DNA of 64,000 bases from JAMXLO01 sp963819855 (lineage in GTDB: Bacteria; Pseudomonadota; Alphaproteobacteria; Acetobacterales; Acetobacteraceae), in the NCBI GenBank assembly GCA_963819855.1, contig CAWFYC010000038.1, positions 124,001-188,000 on the forward strand, given 5' to 3'. Shown piece after piece: positions 36,517 through 46,001 of this stretch. The notes beneath the pieces were generated by a model, which saw only the letters and a list, made by a program, of their open reading frames with translations, did no database searches and was not told the DNA's origin. The stretch's first letter is position 1, and every line of letters starts with the position of its first letter. A program made the translations under genes and the position numbers.

Positions 36517-37749
36517 ATGATATCGTCCTCGCTGTTCGCGCCGTTCCGGATTCGCAGCTTCCGCTTCCAGTATCCCGCGGACCTGCTCACTTCGTGGGGC
36601 AGCGAGATGGAGACGCTGATCCTCGGTTGGTACATCCTCACCGAGACCGGCTCGGTCCTGCTGCTCACCCTGTTCGGCTCGCTGCAATACTTCGGTACGC
36701 TGGCCGCACCGCTGTTCGGCATGGCGGGCGACCGACTCGGCCACCGCTTCGTGCTGTGCGCCATGCGCGCCGGCTACGCCGTCCTGGCGCTGCTGCTGAT
36801 GACGCTCGCCTACACCGCGACACTGCGACCGCTGCACGTGCTGATCATCGCCACTATCGCCGGGCTGGTGCGCTCGTCCGATCTGGCGATGCGCAGCGCC
36901 CTGGTGGCCGACACCATGCCGCCCGACCGCTTCGTCAGCGCGATGGGCGCCTCGCGCACCACATCGGACTCCGCCCGCACCGTGGGAGCGCTCGCCGGCG
37001 CCGGATTATTCGCCGCACTTGGCCTCGGCACCGCGTATGCCGCGATCACCTGCTTCTATGTCATCGGCTTCCTGCTGACCCTCGGCGTCGGTGGCGCGCG
37101 CCACACCACGCGACTTGCCGCGCGCAATTCGCTGTGGCGCGACCTGCGCGAGGGACTGGCCTATCTGTGGGGCACACCGGCCTCGCTGGCGGCGCTGTGG
37201 CTCGCGTTCCTGGTCAACCTGACGGCGTATCCGATCACCAGCGGCCTGCTGCCTTATGTCGCGCGCGACATCTACCATGTGGATCAGACCGGTCTCGGCA
37301 CCCTGATCGCCAGCTTCGCGTTCGGAGCGCTGATGGGATCCATCCTGATCAGCATCATCGGCCGATCGATCCGTCCTGCCCGGATGATGATCGTGTTCGC
37401 GCTCGCCTGGTACGCGATGCTGTTGGTGTTCGTGCGCATGCGCGACCCGACCGGCGGCAGCCTGTCGTTGATCTGCGCCGGCCTGGCGCAGAGCCTCAGC
37501 CTGGTGCCGATGTCGGCACTCCTGCTGCACGGTGCCGGCGCCTACCGTGGCCGGGTGATGGGCATGCGGATGCTGGCGATCTATGGGCTGCCGATCGGGT
37601 TGCTCGGCGCCGGGGCGCTGATCGACCGCATCGGCTTCGCGGCGACCGCGACAATGTACTGCGCGGTGGGCATCGCGGTGACTCTGTTGATCGCGCTGCG
37701 ATGGCGGGGCGCACTGTGGCCGCTGCACGCACAGGCCAACGCGCGGTGA
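36517..37749 (+). CDS. MFS transporter
   Basis: The 410-aa polytopic protein has twelve predicted helices and the MFS loop signature GMAGDRLGHRFVLCAMR after helix 2. A DLREGLAYLWGTPASLAALWLAF segment at mid-protein is typical of the enterobactin exporter/MFS_3-like branch. I chose the ATG at 36517 because longer in-frame starts run into the divergent dioxygenase gene; no clear ribosome-binding site precedes it. The substrate is unknown. Its divergent placement beside a TauD-type dioxygenase may link the two. Confidence 0.85.
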   Translation: MISSSLFAPFRIRSFRFQYPADLLTSWGSEMETLILGWYILTETGSVLLLTLFGSLQYFGTLAAPLFGMAGDRLGHRFVLCAMRAGYAVLALLLMTLAYTATLRPLHVLIIATIAGLVRSSDLAMRSALVADTMPPDRFVSAMGASRTTSDSARTVGALAGAGLFAALGLGTAYAAITCFYVIGFLLTLGVGGARHTTRLAARNSLWRDLREGLAYLWGTPASLAALWLAFLVNLTAYPITSGLLPYVARDIYHVDQTGLGTLIASFAFGALMGSILISIIGRSIRPARMMIVFALAWYAMLLVFVRMRDPTGGSLSLICAGLAQSLSLVPMSALLLHGAGAYRGRVMGMRMLAIYGLPIGLLGAGALIDRIGFAATATMYCAVGIAVTLLIALRWRGALWPLHAQANAR

Positions 37750-38080
37750 GAGGGCGATGGCGGCAACGTCAACGATCGGCGGGGCGCTGGAAACGTCGGT
37801 CGAAGGCCAGGTTTCGATGATCGGCGACCAGGAGGATTTGCGAACGGCAAGGGGTGCAGCCGACCCACCCGATCGGACTTGCCCGCTCTACTTCGGTCGA
37901 TCCTCTGCATAACCACGCATCGGTACGATGCTATGCTTCGCCCCTACAGTTCACCGTTGCACGATCGCTGGATCGACGTCTAACCTGTCATTGGATTGCT
38001 GCCCAACCTGCTCTCGACAGCCGTATATATATCGACTCAAGCAGCGTGCCCGCGCCTACGCAGATCATCGAGTTTTAGCT
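37750..38080. other. Intergenic region, less GC-rich
   Basis: About 330 nt without a convincing gene. GC content falls toward its end (TATATATATCGACTC near 38025, GTTTTAG near 38072), which probably marks the promoter and leader of the membrane-protein gene. No palindrome or RNA motif stands out. Confidence 0.4.
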
Positions 38081-39673
38081 ATGAATGCGCCGCAGACAAT
38101 CGAAGAAGTGAAAGTCACCCGACCCTCGCGTGTTGGCATAATTGCAATCACGGCCGTATTGGCCGTTGCAGTCGCGTTCATGCTTTATCCCGTAGTTACC
38201 AACAACATTCCGCCGTTGGTCGATTACAGTGAGCATTTGTCGAGCGTGTTTGTTCTCTACAACCTGATCCATGGCACTGCTTTCATGGAAATGTACCGAA
38301 TTCACCTCGCGTTGATACCCAATCTAGCAGTTGACGGGGTTATCCTCCCGCTGATGGAGCTGGGCCTGCCAATCGAAATCGCCGGGCGGTGCTTCCTGGT
38401 TCTGATGCTGCTGGCCCTGGCGCTGGGAGTGATCTCGCTCCATTACGCTGCGTTCCGGCGCATGTCGATCTGGCCGGTGGTGGCATTGCCATTCCTATAC
38501 CAGGACTTCCTGTTCGATGGGTTTCTTAACTATCTCCTGGGTGTCGGGCTGGCGCTGATGACTGTGGCCTATTGGCGGTTGAATGCTGGGTCCAATCTTG
38601 TCCGGGCCGGGGCAGCGCTGTTGTTGAGTTCTTTGGTCCTGTTCTTTTGTCACCTTGTCGCCTTGTTGCTGGCGCTCGGGCTGGTGATCGGCGTTGAGAT
38701 TTCCGGGCTGCTGCGCCTTGACAGCCGCCGAACCAAGCAAGCATGGGCGCGCTTGGGGGTCGCAGTCATTGCGACTGGCGCGCCGCTTGGCCTGTTGTTC
38801 TTCGCGCCAGTGATCGCCGACAACCATCCTCCGACGCTACATGCCGCCCTGCAACAGTTGAATCTTCAGTCGTTGGTGTCGCGGTTGAAGGTATTGCTTT
38901 GGTTCGACTGGGCCTACGATCAGACCGTCGATGCCGCATCGTTGGCCGGAGTGGCCGGTCTGGGAGCTTACGCATTGGTCCGGGGACTGATCCGCGTTGA
39001 CGTTCCGAGTATCCTGCCGATCGGCGGGCTGGTCGTGATTTATCTCTTGGTGCCAGACGGCTGGTTCGGCACCGCATTTCTACCGGATAGGCTGCCGATG
39101 GTCATTTTTCTGCTTGCGATCGCGGCAGTCGACATCGTTCCTACTAGGACCTGGGAGCGCGCAAGCCTGCTTCTAATTGTCGTCGTCCTTGTGGTGGCAC
39201 GTGGAGTAGCCGTCGAGCGGGCATGGCAATCCGCCGATGTCGCGTTTCAACCGTTGATCGCATCGCTCCACACCATTCCAGAGGGCTCGAGGATATACAG
39301 TGCCGTCGCGTACGAGAGAGATTTCCGACGCATGAGGCGCACGCCCTTTGCGGTGTTGGACTGCTACGCGACAATCTATCGCCATGCCTTCTGTCCCGAA
39401 GCCAAATCAGGAAATCGGTCGCAGTGGATAATCGATCGACAGCCGCCCTACGATCTGGCGCCTGGGCAACTGAGGAGTTATCGAGCCGATGGTCCGAGAG
39501 GATCGCCGAATATTGACCCCTATGATCCTGCCAGGCTCGAGTTCTACGATTACCTGGTTGTCATAAATATGGCGCTGTGGCCACGGTCACCGCCACCGAG
39601 CCTGCAACCGGTGCTGGTAACGCCGGATTACACGCTGTTCCGTATCGAACATCCCGCCCCGCCATTACATTGA
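38081..39673 (+). CDS. Polytopic membrane protein, possible GT-C-type glycosyltransferase
   Basis: The 530-aa product begins MNAPQTIEEVKVTRPSRVG and has about ten hydrophobic segments, the first at GIIAITAVLAVAVAFMLYPVV. After helix 1 comes NNIPPLVDYSEHLSSVFV, where the acidic residue in the first periplasmic loop recalls GT-C glycosyltransferases. A soluble C-terminal portion begins around residue 400 (AFQPLIASLHTIPEGSRIY) and carries FRRMRRTPFAVLDCYATIY. I do not recognise a named family. The DNA is less GC-rich at third positions than the flanking genes, and the gene stands alone. Both fit recent acquisition. Confidence 0.7.
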   Translation: MNAPQTIEEVKVTRPSRVGIIAITAVLAVAVAFMLYPVVTNNIPPLVDYSEHLSSVFVLYNLIHGTAFMEMYRIHLALIPNLAVDGVILPLMELGLPIEIAGRCFLVLMLLALALGVISLHYAAFRRMSIWPVVALPFLYQDFLFDGFLNYLLGVGLALMTVAYWRLNAGSNLVRAGAALLLSSLVLFFCHLVALLLALGLVIGVEISGLLRLDSRRTKQAWARLGVAVIATGAPLGLLFFAPVIADNHPPTLHAALQQLNLQSLVSRLKVLLWFDWAYDQTVDAASLAGVAGLGAYALVRGLIRVDVPSILPIGGLVVIYLLVPDGWFGTAFLPDRLPMVIFLLAIAAVDIVPTRTWERASLLLIVVVLVVARGVAVERAWQSADVAFQPLIASLHTIPEGSRIYSAVAYERDFRRMRRTPFAVLDCYATIYRHAFCPEAKSGNRSQWIIDRQPPYDLAPGQLRSYRADGPRGSPNIDPYDPARLEFYDYLVVINMALWPRSPPPSLQPVLVTPDYTLFRIEHPAPPLH

Positions 39674-39968
39674 GGCATCAACCCATACCGCACGCCAAGC
39701 TATCGCCTCATTCTTAATTAGATGGTTCTTCGCGCCGCTCACGGATCAGCAGATCCCGCGGCATTCATCGCAGTGGCCATGACTTCAGTGGACCAAATCT
39801 GCCGACGATATCCTCGCTACCATCGAGCGCTACTGGCGAATTCGCCACGGCCACGCTCAGACCGCGGCCACGATGAGAAAAATAATGGCTGAGGCTCGCC
39901 CAGATTTGCTGGCGGGCAGCGACAGCATTAAGGACACTCACATGGACACTTGCGACGGGAGCGCGTCC
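39674..39968. other. Intergenic region upstream of glpK
   Basis: About 295 nt that probably contain the promoter of the glycerol-glycoside operon. AT-rich TTCTTAATTAGATGG lies near 39710. I found no clear operator palindrome. In-frame starts at 39873, 39885 and 39942 could lengthen GlpK, but the added residues are not family-like. Confidence 0.4.
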
Positions 39969-41477
39969 ATGGCTGAGGCCGTCCATCTGCTCGCGCTGGA
40001 TCAGGGCACGACATCCACCCGCGCCATCGTGTTCGACCAGACCGGTCGTCCCTTGGCTGAGGCGCGGCGTGAATTCCCGCAGTACTACCCCGCCCAGAGT
40101 TGGGTGGAGCACGACCCCGAGGGCATCTGGCGCGACGCGCTCGCCACCGCGCGGGAAGCCATGGCCGCCGCCGGGGTGCCGGTGCGGGCCATCGGCATCG
40201 CCAACCAGCGCGAGACGGTGGTGGTCTGGGACCGCGAGACCGGCGTCCCTGTGCACCGTGCAATCGTGTGGCAGGATCGCCGCACCGCCGATGCCTGCGC
40301 CGCACTGAAACTGGACGGGGCCGAGGAACTCGTGCGCGCCCGGTCCGGGCTGTTGCTGGATCCGTACTTCTCGGCGACCAAGATCGCCTGGATTCTGGAC
40401 AATGTTGCGGGTGCTCGGGCGAGCGCGGAGAGCGGCAAATTGCTGTTCGGCACCATCGATTGCTTCCTGCTATGGCGCCTGACCGGCGGCCAGGTCCACG
40501 CGACCGATGCGACGAACGCCAGTCGCACCATGCTATTCGACATCAACCGCGGTGTTTGGGACGAGGAGTTGCTGCAGCTGTTTCGCGTGCCCGCCGTCAT
40601 GCTGCCGGAGGTCCGGGACAACGCAACTCTGTTCGGGATCACGGCGTCCGGCCTGTTCGATGCGCCGATTCCGATCGCGGGCATGGCGGGCGATCAGCAG
40701 GCGGCCTTGGTCGGACAGGCCTGCTTTGCCCCCGGCCTGGTCAAGTCGACCTACGGTACCGGTTGCTTTGCCCTGATGAACACGGGCGATCGGCCGGTGA
40801 TTTCCGCCAACCGCATGCTGACCACGATCGGCTACCGGCTGGCCGGGCAAACCACCTACGCGATCGAGGGAGCGATCTTTGTCGCCGGCGCGGCGGTGAA
40901 GTGGCTGCGCGACGGGATTGGGTTGATCACGCATGCCTCGCACACTGACGACATGGCGACGCGTGTTCCCGACGCCCATGGTGTCTACATGGTGCCGGCC
41001 TTCGTCGGCCTGGGTGCGCCGCATTGGGATCCGTATGCGCGCGGGCTGATCTGCGGCCTGACTTTAGATTCGACGGCGGCGCATATCGCACGTGCGGCGC
41101 TGGAATCCGTCGCCTACCAGACCCATGACCTGCTGCAGGCGATGGCTGCCGATGCGAGGGGTACGGCGCGGGTATTGCGCGTCGACGGAGGCATGTCGGC
41201 GAACGACTGGTTTTGCCAGTTCCTGGCCGACATGCTGCGCATTCCGGTCGAGCGGCCGGCTGTGCTGGAAACGACCGCGCTCGGGGCGGCGCTGCTGGCT
41301 GGCCTTGCAACCGGTCTCTACCCAGACTTCGAGGCGGCCGGGGCCGCGCGGGAGCCGGCACGCCGGTTCGAGCCTCGCATGGACACTGTGCCGCGCGCGC
41401 GTATGCTGGACGGATGGCGGGATGCGCTGAGCCGAGCGCTCCTGCCGAAAGCGTCGGGTCAACTCCTCGTTGCGTGA
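39969..41477 (+). CDS. glpK: Glycerol kinase
   Basis: The 502-aa product starts MAEAVHLLALDQGTTSTRAIVFD, the hallmark of glycerol kinase, with GGGAG seven nucleotides before. Further FGGY-family signatures are ANQRETVVVWDRETG, IVWQDRRT, TDATNASRTMLFDI, AGDQQAALVGQACF, KSTYGTGCFALMNTG, and GGMSANDWFCQFLADML. Length is that of typical GlpK (about 500 aa). It phosphorylates glycerol to sn-glycerol 3-phosphate in the cytoplasm. It is the first gene of a six-gene set; the next gene starts 19 nt after its stop. GlpD, the following step, is encoded on the opposite strand at the far end of the set. Confidence 0.95.
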   Translation: MAEAVHLLALDQGTTSTRAIVFDQTGRPLAEARREFPQYYPAQSWVEHDPEGIWRDALATAREAMAAAGVPVRAIGIANQRETVVVWDRETGVPVHRAIVWQDRRTADACAALKLDGAEELVRARSGLLLDPYFSATKIAWILDNVAGARASAESGKLLFGTIDCFLLWRLTGGQVHATDATNASRTMLFDINRGVWDEELLQLFRVPAVMLPEVRDNATLFGITASGLFDAPIPIAGMAGDQQAALVGQACFAPGLVKSTYGTGCFALMNTGDRPVISANRMLTTIGYRLAGQTTYAIEGAIFVAGAAVKWLRDGIGLITHASHTDDMATRVPDAHGVYMVPAFVGLGAPHWDPYARGLICGLTLDSTAAHIARAALESVAYQTHDLLQAMAADARGTARVLRVDGGMSANDWFCQFLADMLRIPVERPAVLETTALGAALLAGLATGLYPDFEAAGAAREPARRFEPRMDTVPRARMLDGWRDALSRALLPKASGQLLVA

Positions 41478-41496
41478 CATAACAATAGGAACTGGG

Positions 41497-42762
41497 ATGG
41501 GAATGCTCCGTACCGCTCTGGCTGCGGTTTCGCTCGCGGCATGCCTCGCTGCACCGGCTATGGCCGCGGACATCCGCATCGCCTGCTATTCCGACGCCAA
41601 TGAGTGCGAGGTGACGCAGGAGCTCGCCCAGCGGTTCATGCAGGCCAATCCCGATATACGCATCATTATCGACCGGGTGCCGTTCAAGGCGATCCAGGAG
41701 AGCCTGCCGGTCCAACTCGCCGCTGGCCAGGGACCGGACATCGCCCGCACGACCGATTTCGGCGCCATCGCGCGGTATTTCCTGGACCTGCGCCCACTGG
41801 TGAAGGATGCGGCCTATTGGGACGCAAATTTCGCCGACACCTTGGCCTGGATGCGCACCGATCCCGACGACAAGGGCATCTACGGACTGCCGACGCAACT
41901 GACGGTAACCGCCCCGATCGTGAACGCCACGCTGTTCGAGCAAGCCGGCGTGCCGCTGCCGGATGCCAAGGCGACGTGGGATGACTGGGCCGCTGCCGCG
42001 GACAAGGTGGCGAAGGCGACGAAGACCCAGGCCGGCATGGCATTGGACCGCAGCGGCCATCGGTTTGCGGCGGGCGCCATATCGTACGGAGCAAAATACT
42101 TCGCGGCGGACGGTACGCCGGCGCCGATCGACGATGGCTTCCGCGCGTTCGCCGAGCGCTTCGTCAATTGGAACAAGACCGGGGTTGTCGAACGCGAGGT
42201 CTGGGCCGCGACCGGCGGTGGCAGCTACCGCGATGCATTCGAAGATTTCGCAAACGCCCGCATCGTGGTCTACTATTCCGGTTCCTGGCAACTCGCGCGG
42301 CTGCAGAATTCGATCGGCGACGGCTTCGACTGGAAGATCGGGCGCGAACCGTGCGGCCCGGCGGCTTGCGCGGGCATGCCCGGCGGTGCTGCATTTGTGG
42401 CGTTCAAGAACACCAAGTCCCCAAAAGAGGTGGCGCGCTTCCTCGATTACCTGGCGAGCGAGCCCGTCTACGCCGAGATGATGGCGAAGACCGCGAACAT
42501 CCCCGCTCATGCCGGGCTGCAAAAGTCGGGCGTGCAGTACGACCTGCCTCCGGCCGCCAAGGAGGCGATGGCCCAGTTCACCCACAATGCCGGCCAGATC
42601 GTGCCGCTGTCGTACCGGCTCCAGGGCTACATCTACAGCCGTCCCATCTTCACCGCGACTGTCGCGCGCCTGTCGCAGGCGATCGTCGGAGAGCTGACCT
42701 TGGATCAGGCATTGGCACGCATCCAGGACGACGTGAAGACCGCGGTGGCGGCGGCCAAATAA
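41497..42762 (+). CDS. ABC transporter extracellular solute-binding protein
   Basis: The 421-aa protein carries a Sec signal peptide (LRTALAAVSLAACLAAPAMA) and starts after AGGA; an ATG 6 nt further on is also possible. The mature part begins ADIRIACYSDANECEVTQEL and follows the family 1 binding-protein fold with PVQLAAGQGPDIARTTDFGA, GLPTQLTVTAPIVN and FANARIVVYYSGSWQLARLQ. Cys pairs (ECEV; EPCGPAACAG) may form disulfides. It would bind a glycoside or polyol in the periplasm and deliver it to the permeases encoded next. Confidence 0.9.
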   Translation: MGMLRTALAAVSLAACLAAPAMAADIRIACYSDANECEVTQELAQRFMQANPDIRIIIDRVPFKAIQESLPVQLAAGQGPDIARTTDFGAIARYFLDLRPLVKDAAYWDANFADTLAWMRTDPDDKGIYGLPTQLTVTAPIVNATLFEQAGVPLPDAKATWDDWAAAADKVAKATKTQAGMALDRSGHRFAAGAISYGAKYFAADGTPAPIDDGFRAFAERFVNWNKTGVVEREVWAATGGGSYRDAFEDFANARIVVYYSGSWQLARLQNSIGDGFDWKIGREPCGPAACAGMPGGAAFVAFKNTKSPKEVARFLDYLASEPVYAEMMAKTANIPAHAGLQKSGVQYDLPPAAKEAMAQFTHNAGQIVPLSYRLQGYIYSRPIFTATVARLSQAIVGELTLDQALARIQDDVKTAVAAAK

Positions 42763-42778
42763 CATAGGGCAAGAACGT

Positions 42779-43792
42779 ATGGCTGAAGCGCGGCCACTCA
42801 ATCTCGTCCGCACGATGGCAGACCGCGGCCTTGCCGCCGCGTATGCCGGCACGATGAACATTTTGGAACTGCCGATGCGCTTCGCCCAGCGAAGCCTGGG
42901 ACCGGGGCTGGCATGGCTGTTCGTCGGGCCAAACCTGATCGTGTTCGGCCTGTTCACCTTCCTGCCGATCGTGCTCAATGTCTGGTACGCGTTCAGCGGC
43001 AGCACCAATCTGCTGCCATCGCAGCGTCCGTGGGTGGGCCTCGACAATGTGCGGGCCCTGCTGTCCTGCCAAAACCACTTCGATCCTTCGACCTGCCAGC
43101 GCGACCTGTTTTGGCACGGCGTCTACAACACGCTTGAATTCGTCGTGCTGCAGGTCACCTTGATGGTGGTCCTGTCGCTGATCACTGCGCTCGCGCTGAA
43201 CAAGAAGGTCATCGGCCAGGGCTTCTTCCGCGCCGCATTCTTTTATCCCGTACTGCTGTCGCCGGTTGTCGTGGCTCTGATCTGGAAGTGGATCCTACAG
43301 CGCAACGGCGTGCTGAATGGTGTCATCCTCTCCGCCGGCGGAACTCCGTTCGACTGGCTGCTGGACGCACGCTCGGCGTTCAGTTGGACGGTGTTCGTCA
43401 GCATTTGGGCGCATATGGGGTTCTACACCCTCATCCTGCTCGCCGGTCTGCAGGCGATTCCGCGGGACGTGTACGAGGCGGCGGAGATGGACGCCGCACC
43501 ACCATGGACGCGATTCCGCCGCATCACGTTGCCGCTGCTGATGCCGTCCTTTCTGGTTGTGGTCGTGTTGGCGCTGATCCGCGCGGTGCAGATTTTCGAC
43601 GAGGTGTTCGTCCTGACCGGCGGCGGCCCTGGCACGGCGACCACGTATTTCGTGCAGTTCATCTACGAGACGGGCTTCGCGCAGCAGATCCGGGAATACG
43701 GCATGGCGTCGGCTGCCTCATTGCTTCTGGCAGCGGTGCTGATGCTGCTGACGTTGGCGCAGCTACGGCTGGTAAGGCGGGGCAATGGCTGA
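42779..43792 (+). CDS. ABC transporter permease (MalF type)
   Basis: The 337-aa inner-membrane protein has six helices after a 40-residue cytoplasmic lead (MAEARPLNLVRTMADRG). It contains LFVGPNLIVFGLFTFLPIVLNVWYA in helix 1 and the coupling loop EAAEMDAAPPWTRFRRITLPLLMP, a standard EAA motif. It begins 16 nt after the binding-protein gene and overlaps the next permease by 8 nt. It would form the membrane channel with that partner. Confidence 0.92.
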   Translation: MAEARPLNLVRTMADRGLAAAYAGTMNILELPMRFAQRSLGPGLAWLFVGPNLIVFGLFTFLPIVLNVWYAFSGSTNLLPSQRPWVGLDNVRALLSCQNHFDPSTCQRDLFWHGVYNTLEFVVLQVTLMVVLSLITALALNKKVIGQGFFRAAFFYPVLLSPVVVALIWKWILQRNGVLNGVILSAGGTPFDWLLDARSAFSWTVFVSIWAHMGFYTLILLAGLQAIPRDVYEAAEMDAAPPWTRFRRITLPLLMPSFLVVVVLALIRAVQIFDEVFVLTGGGPGTATTYFVQFIYETGFAQQIREYGMASAASLLLAAVLMLLTLAQLRLVRRGNG

Positions 43793-44879
43793 CGCAACGG
43801 AAGCCTCTGCCGTGCCGGCGCGCGGGATGTCCCGCTTGATGACCTTCGTGGCGGCGACGCGCGGCCGCCACGGCGCTGACTGGACCGACAGGGCCAGCTA
43901 CGTCTACCTGGTGCTTGGCACGCTGCTGATGTTCGTCCCCGTGGCCTGGCTCGCGCTGTCTTCCTTGAAGACACAGGCAGGGCTCGATCAGATGCCGCCG
44001 ACCGTGCTGCCCTACGAGCCGGCGCGCGCTGCACTTCCCGGCCGGCCGGGAGAGTTCCCGTTGTTCAGGGTGACCAAGGGCGACCACGCCGGCCAGGTGC
44101 TGGCGGAAGTTCGCCGGATCGGACTGCAGGCGCAGATGGTGGACCCGGCCGCGCCGGCGGCCGTGATCCGCGTGCCGGTGTCCGACCGCGAGCCTGTGAT
44201 GCGGCTGCATGCGGCCTGGGACAACTATTCGGCTGTGGTCAGTCGTTTCGATTTCCTGCGCTACTTCTGGAATTCGCTTTTCATCACGGTAGTCGCCACA
44301 GTCATCACGCTGCTGTTCAACGCGATGGCGGCGTTCGCGCTGAGCAAGTACGATTTCCGCGGCCGGGGCACGGTGTTCGCGTTGATCCTGGCGACCTTGA
44401 TGGTCCCGCCCACGATCATCCTGGTACCCAACTATCTGATCGCCTCGCAGCTTGGCCTGGTCAACTCTCTGTGGGGCGTGATCTGGCCGGGCGTGGCGAC
44501 GCCGACGGGTGTGTTCCTGCTGCGCCAGTACATGCTGACCATCCCGGACGAGCTGCTCGATGCGGCACGAATGGATAACGCCAGCGAGTGGCGCCTGTTC
44601 TGGCGCATCGTGCTGCCGCTGTCTGCGCCAGCGCTGGCTGTGCTCGCGATCTTCTCTGTCATGTGGCGCTGGAATGAGTTCCTGTGGCCGCTGGTCGTAC
44701 TCAGCCGGTCCGAGAACTTTACGCTGCAGCTTGCCCTGAATTCTTTCCAGGGTGAGCTCACCACATCATGGAACCTGCTGCTGGCGATGACTGTGCTCAC
44801 GCTGTTGCCCGTTACACTGATCTTCCTGGTACTGCAGCGACACATCACGCAAGGCATCGCATCGGCGGGTGTGAAATAG
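43785..44879 (+). CDS. ABC transporter permease (MalG type) with large periplasmic insert
   Basis: The 364-aa protein is about 80 residues longer than the usual MalG-type permease. The extra length sits between helix 1 (YLVLGTLLMFVPVAWLALSSL) and helix 2 (FWNSLFITVVATVITLLF). The insert contains LPGRPGEFPLFRVTKGDHAG and VRRIGLQAQMVDPAAPAA and would be a periplasmic domain. The EAA loop LLDAARMDNASEWRLFWRIVL is intact. The insert recalls alpha-glucoside-type importers, whose second permease is also enlarged, though I cannot test this. Confidence 0.9.
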   Translation: MADATEASAVPARGMSRLMTFVAATRGRHGADWTDRASYVYLVLGTLLMFVPVAWLALSSLKTQAGLDQMPPTVLPYEPARAALPGRPGEFPLFRVTKGDHAGQVLAEVRRIGLQAQMVDPAAPAAVIRVPVSDREPVMRLHAAWDNYSAVVSRFDFLRYFWNSLFITVVATVITLLFNAMAAFALSKYDFRGRGTVFALILATLMVPPTIILVPNYLIASQLGLVNSLWGVIWPGVATPTGVFLLRQYMLTIPDELLDAARMDNASEWRLFWRIVLPLSAPALAVLAIFSVMWRWNEFLWPLVVLSRSENFTLQLALNSFQGELTTSWNLLLAMTVLTLLPVTLIFLVLQRHITQGIASAGVK

Positions 44880-44909
44880 AGTGAACGTCCGGACAATGAG
44901 AGATCAGTC

Positions 44910-45992
<1,083 letters not shown>

Positions 45993-46001
45993 GAGGCTTC
46001 C

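Noticed and set aside
39873..39968. N-terminal extension of glycerol kinase from earlier starts
   Set aside because: The added residues are not family-like, and the ATG at 39969 has a GGGAG site and gives the conserved opening.
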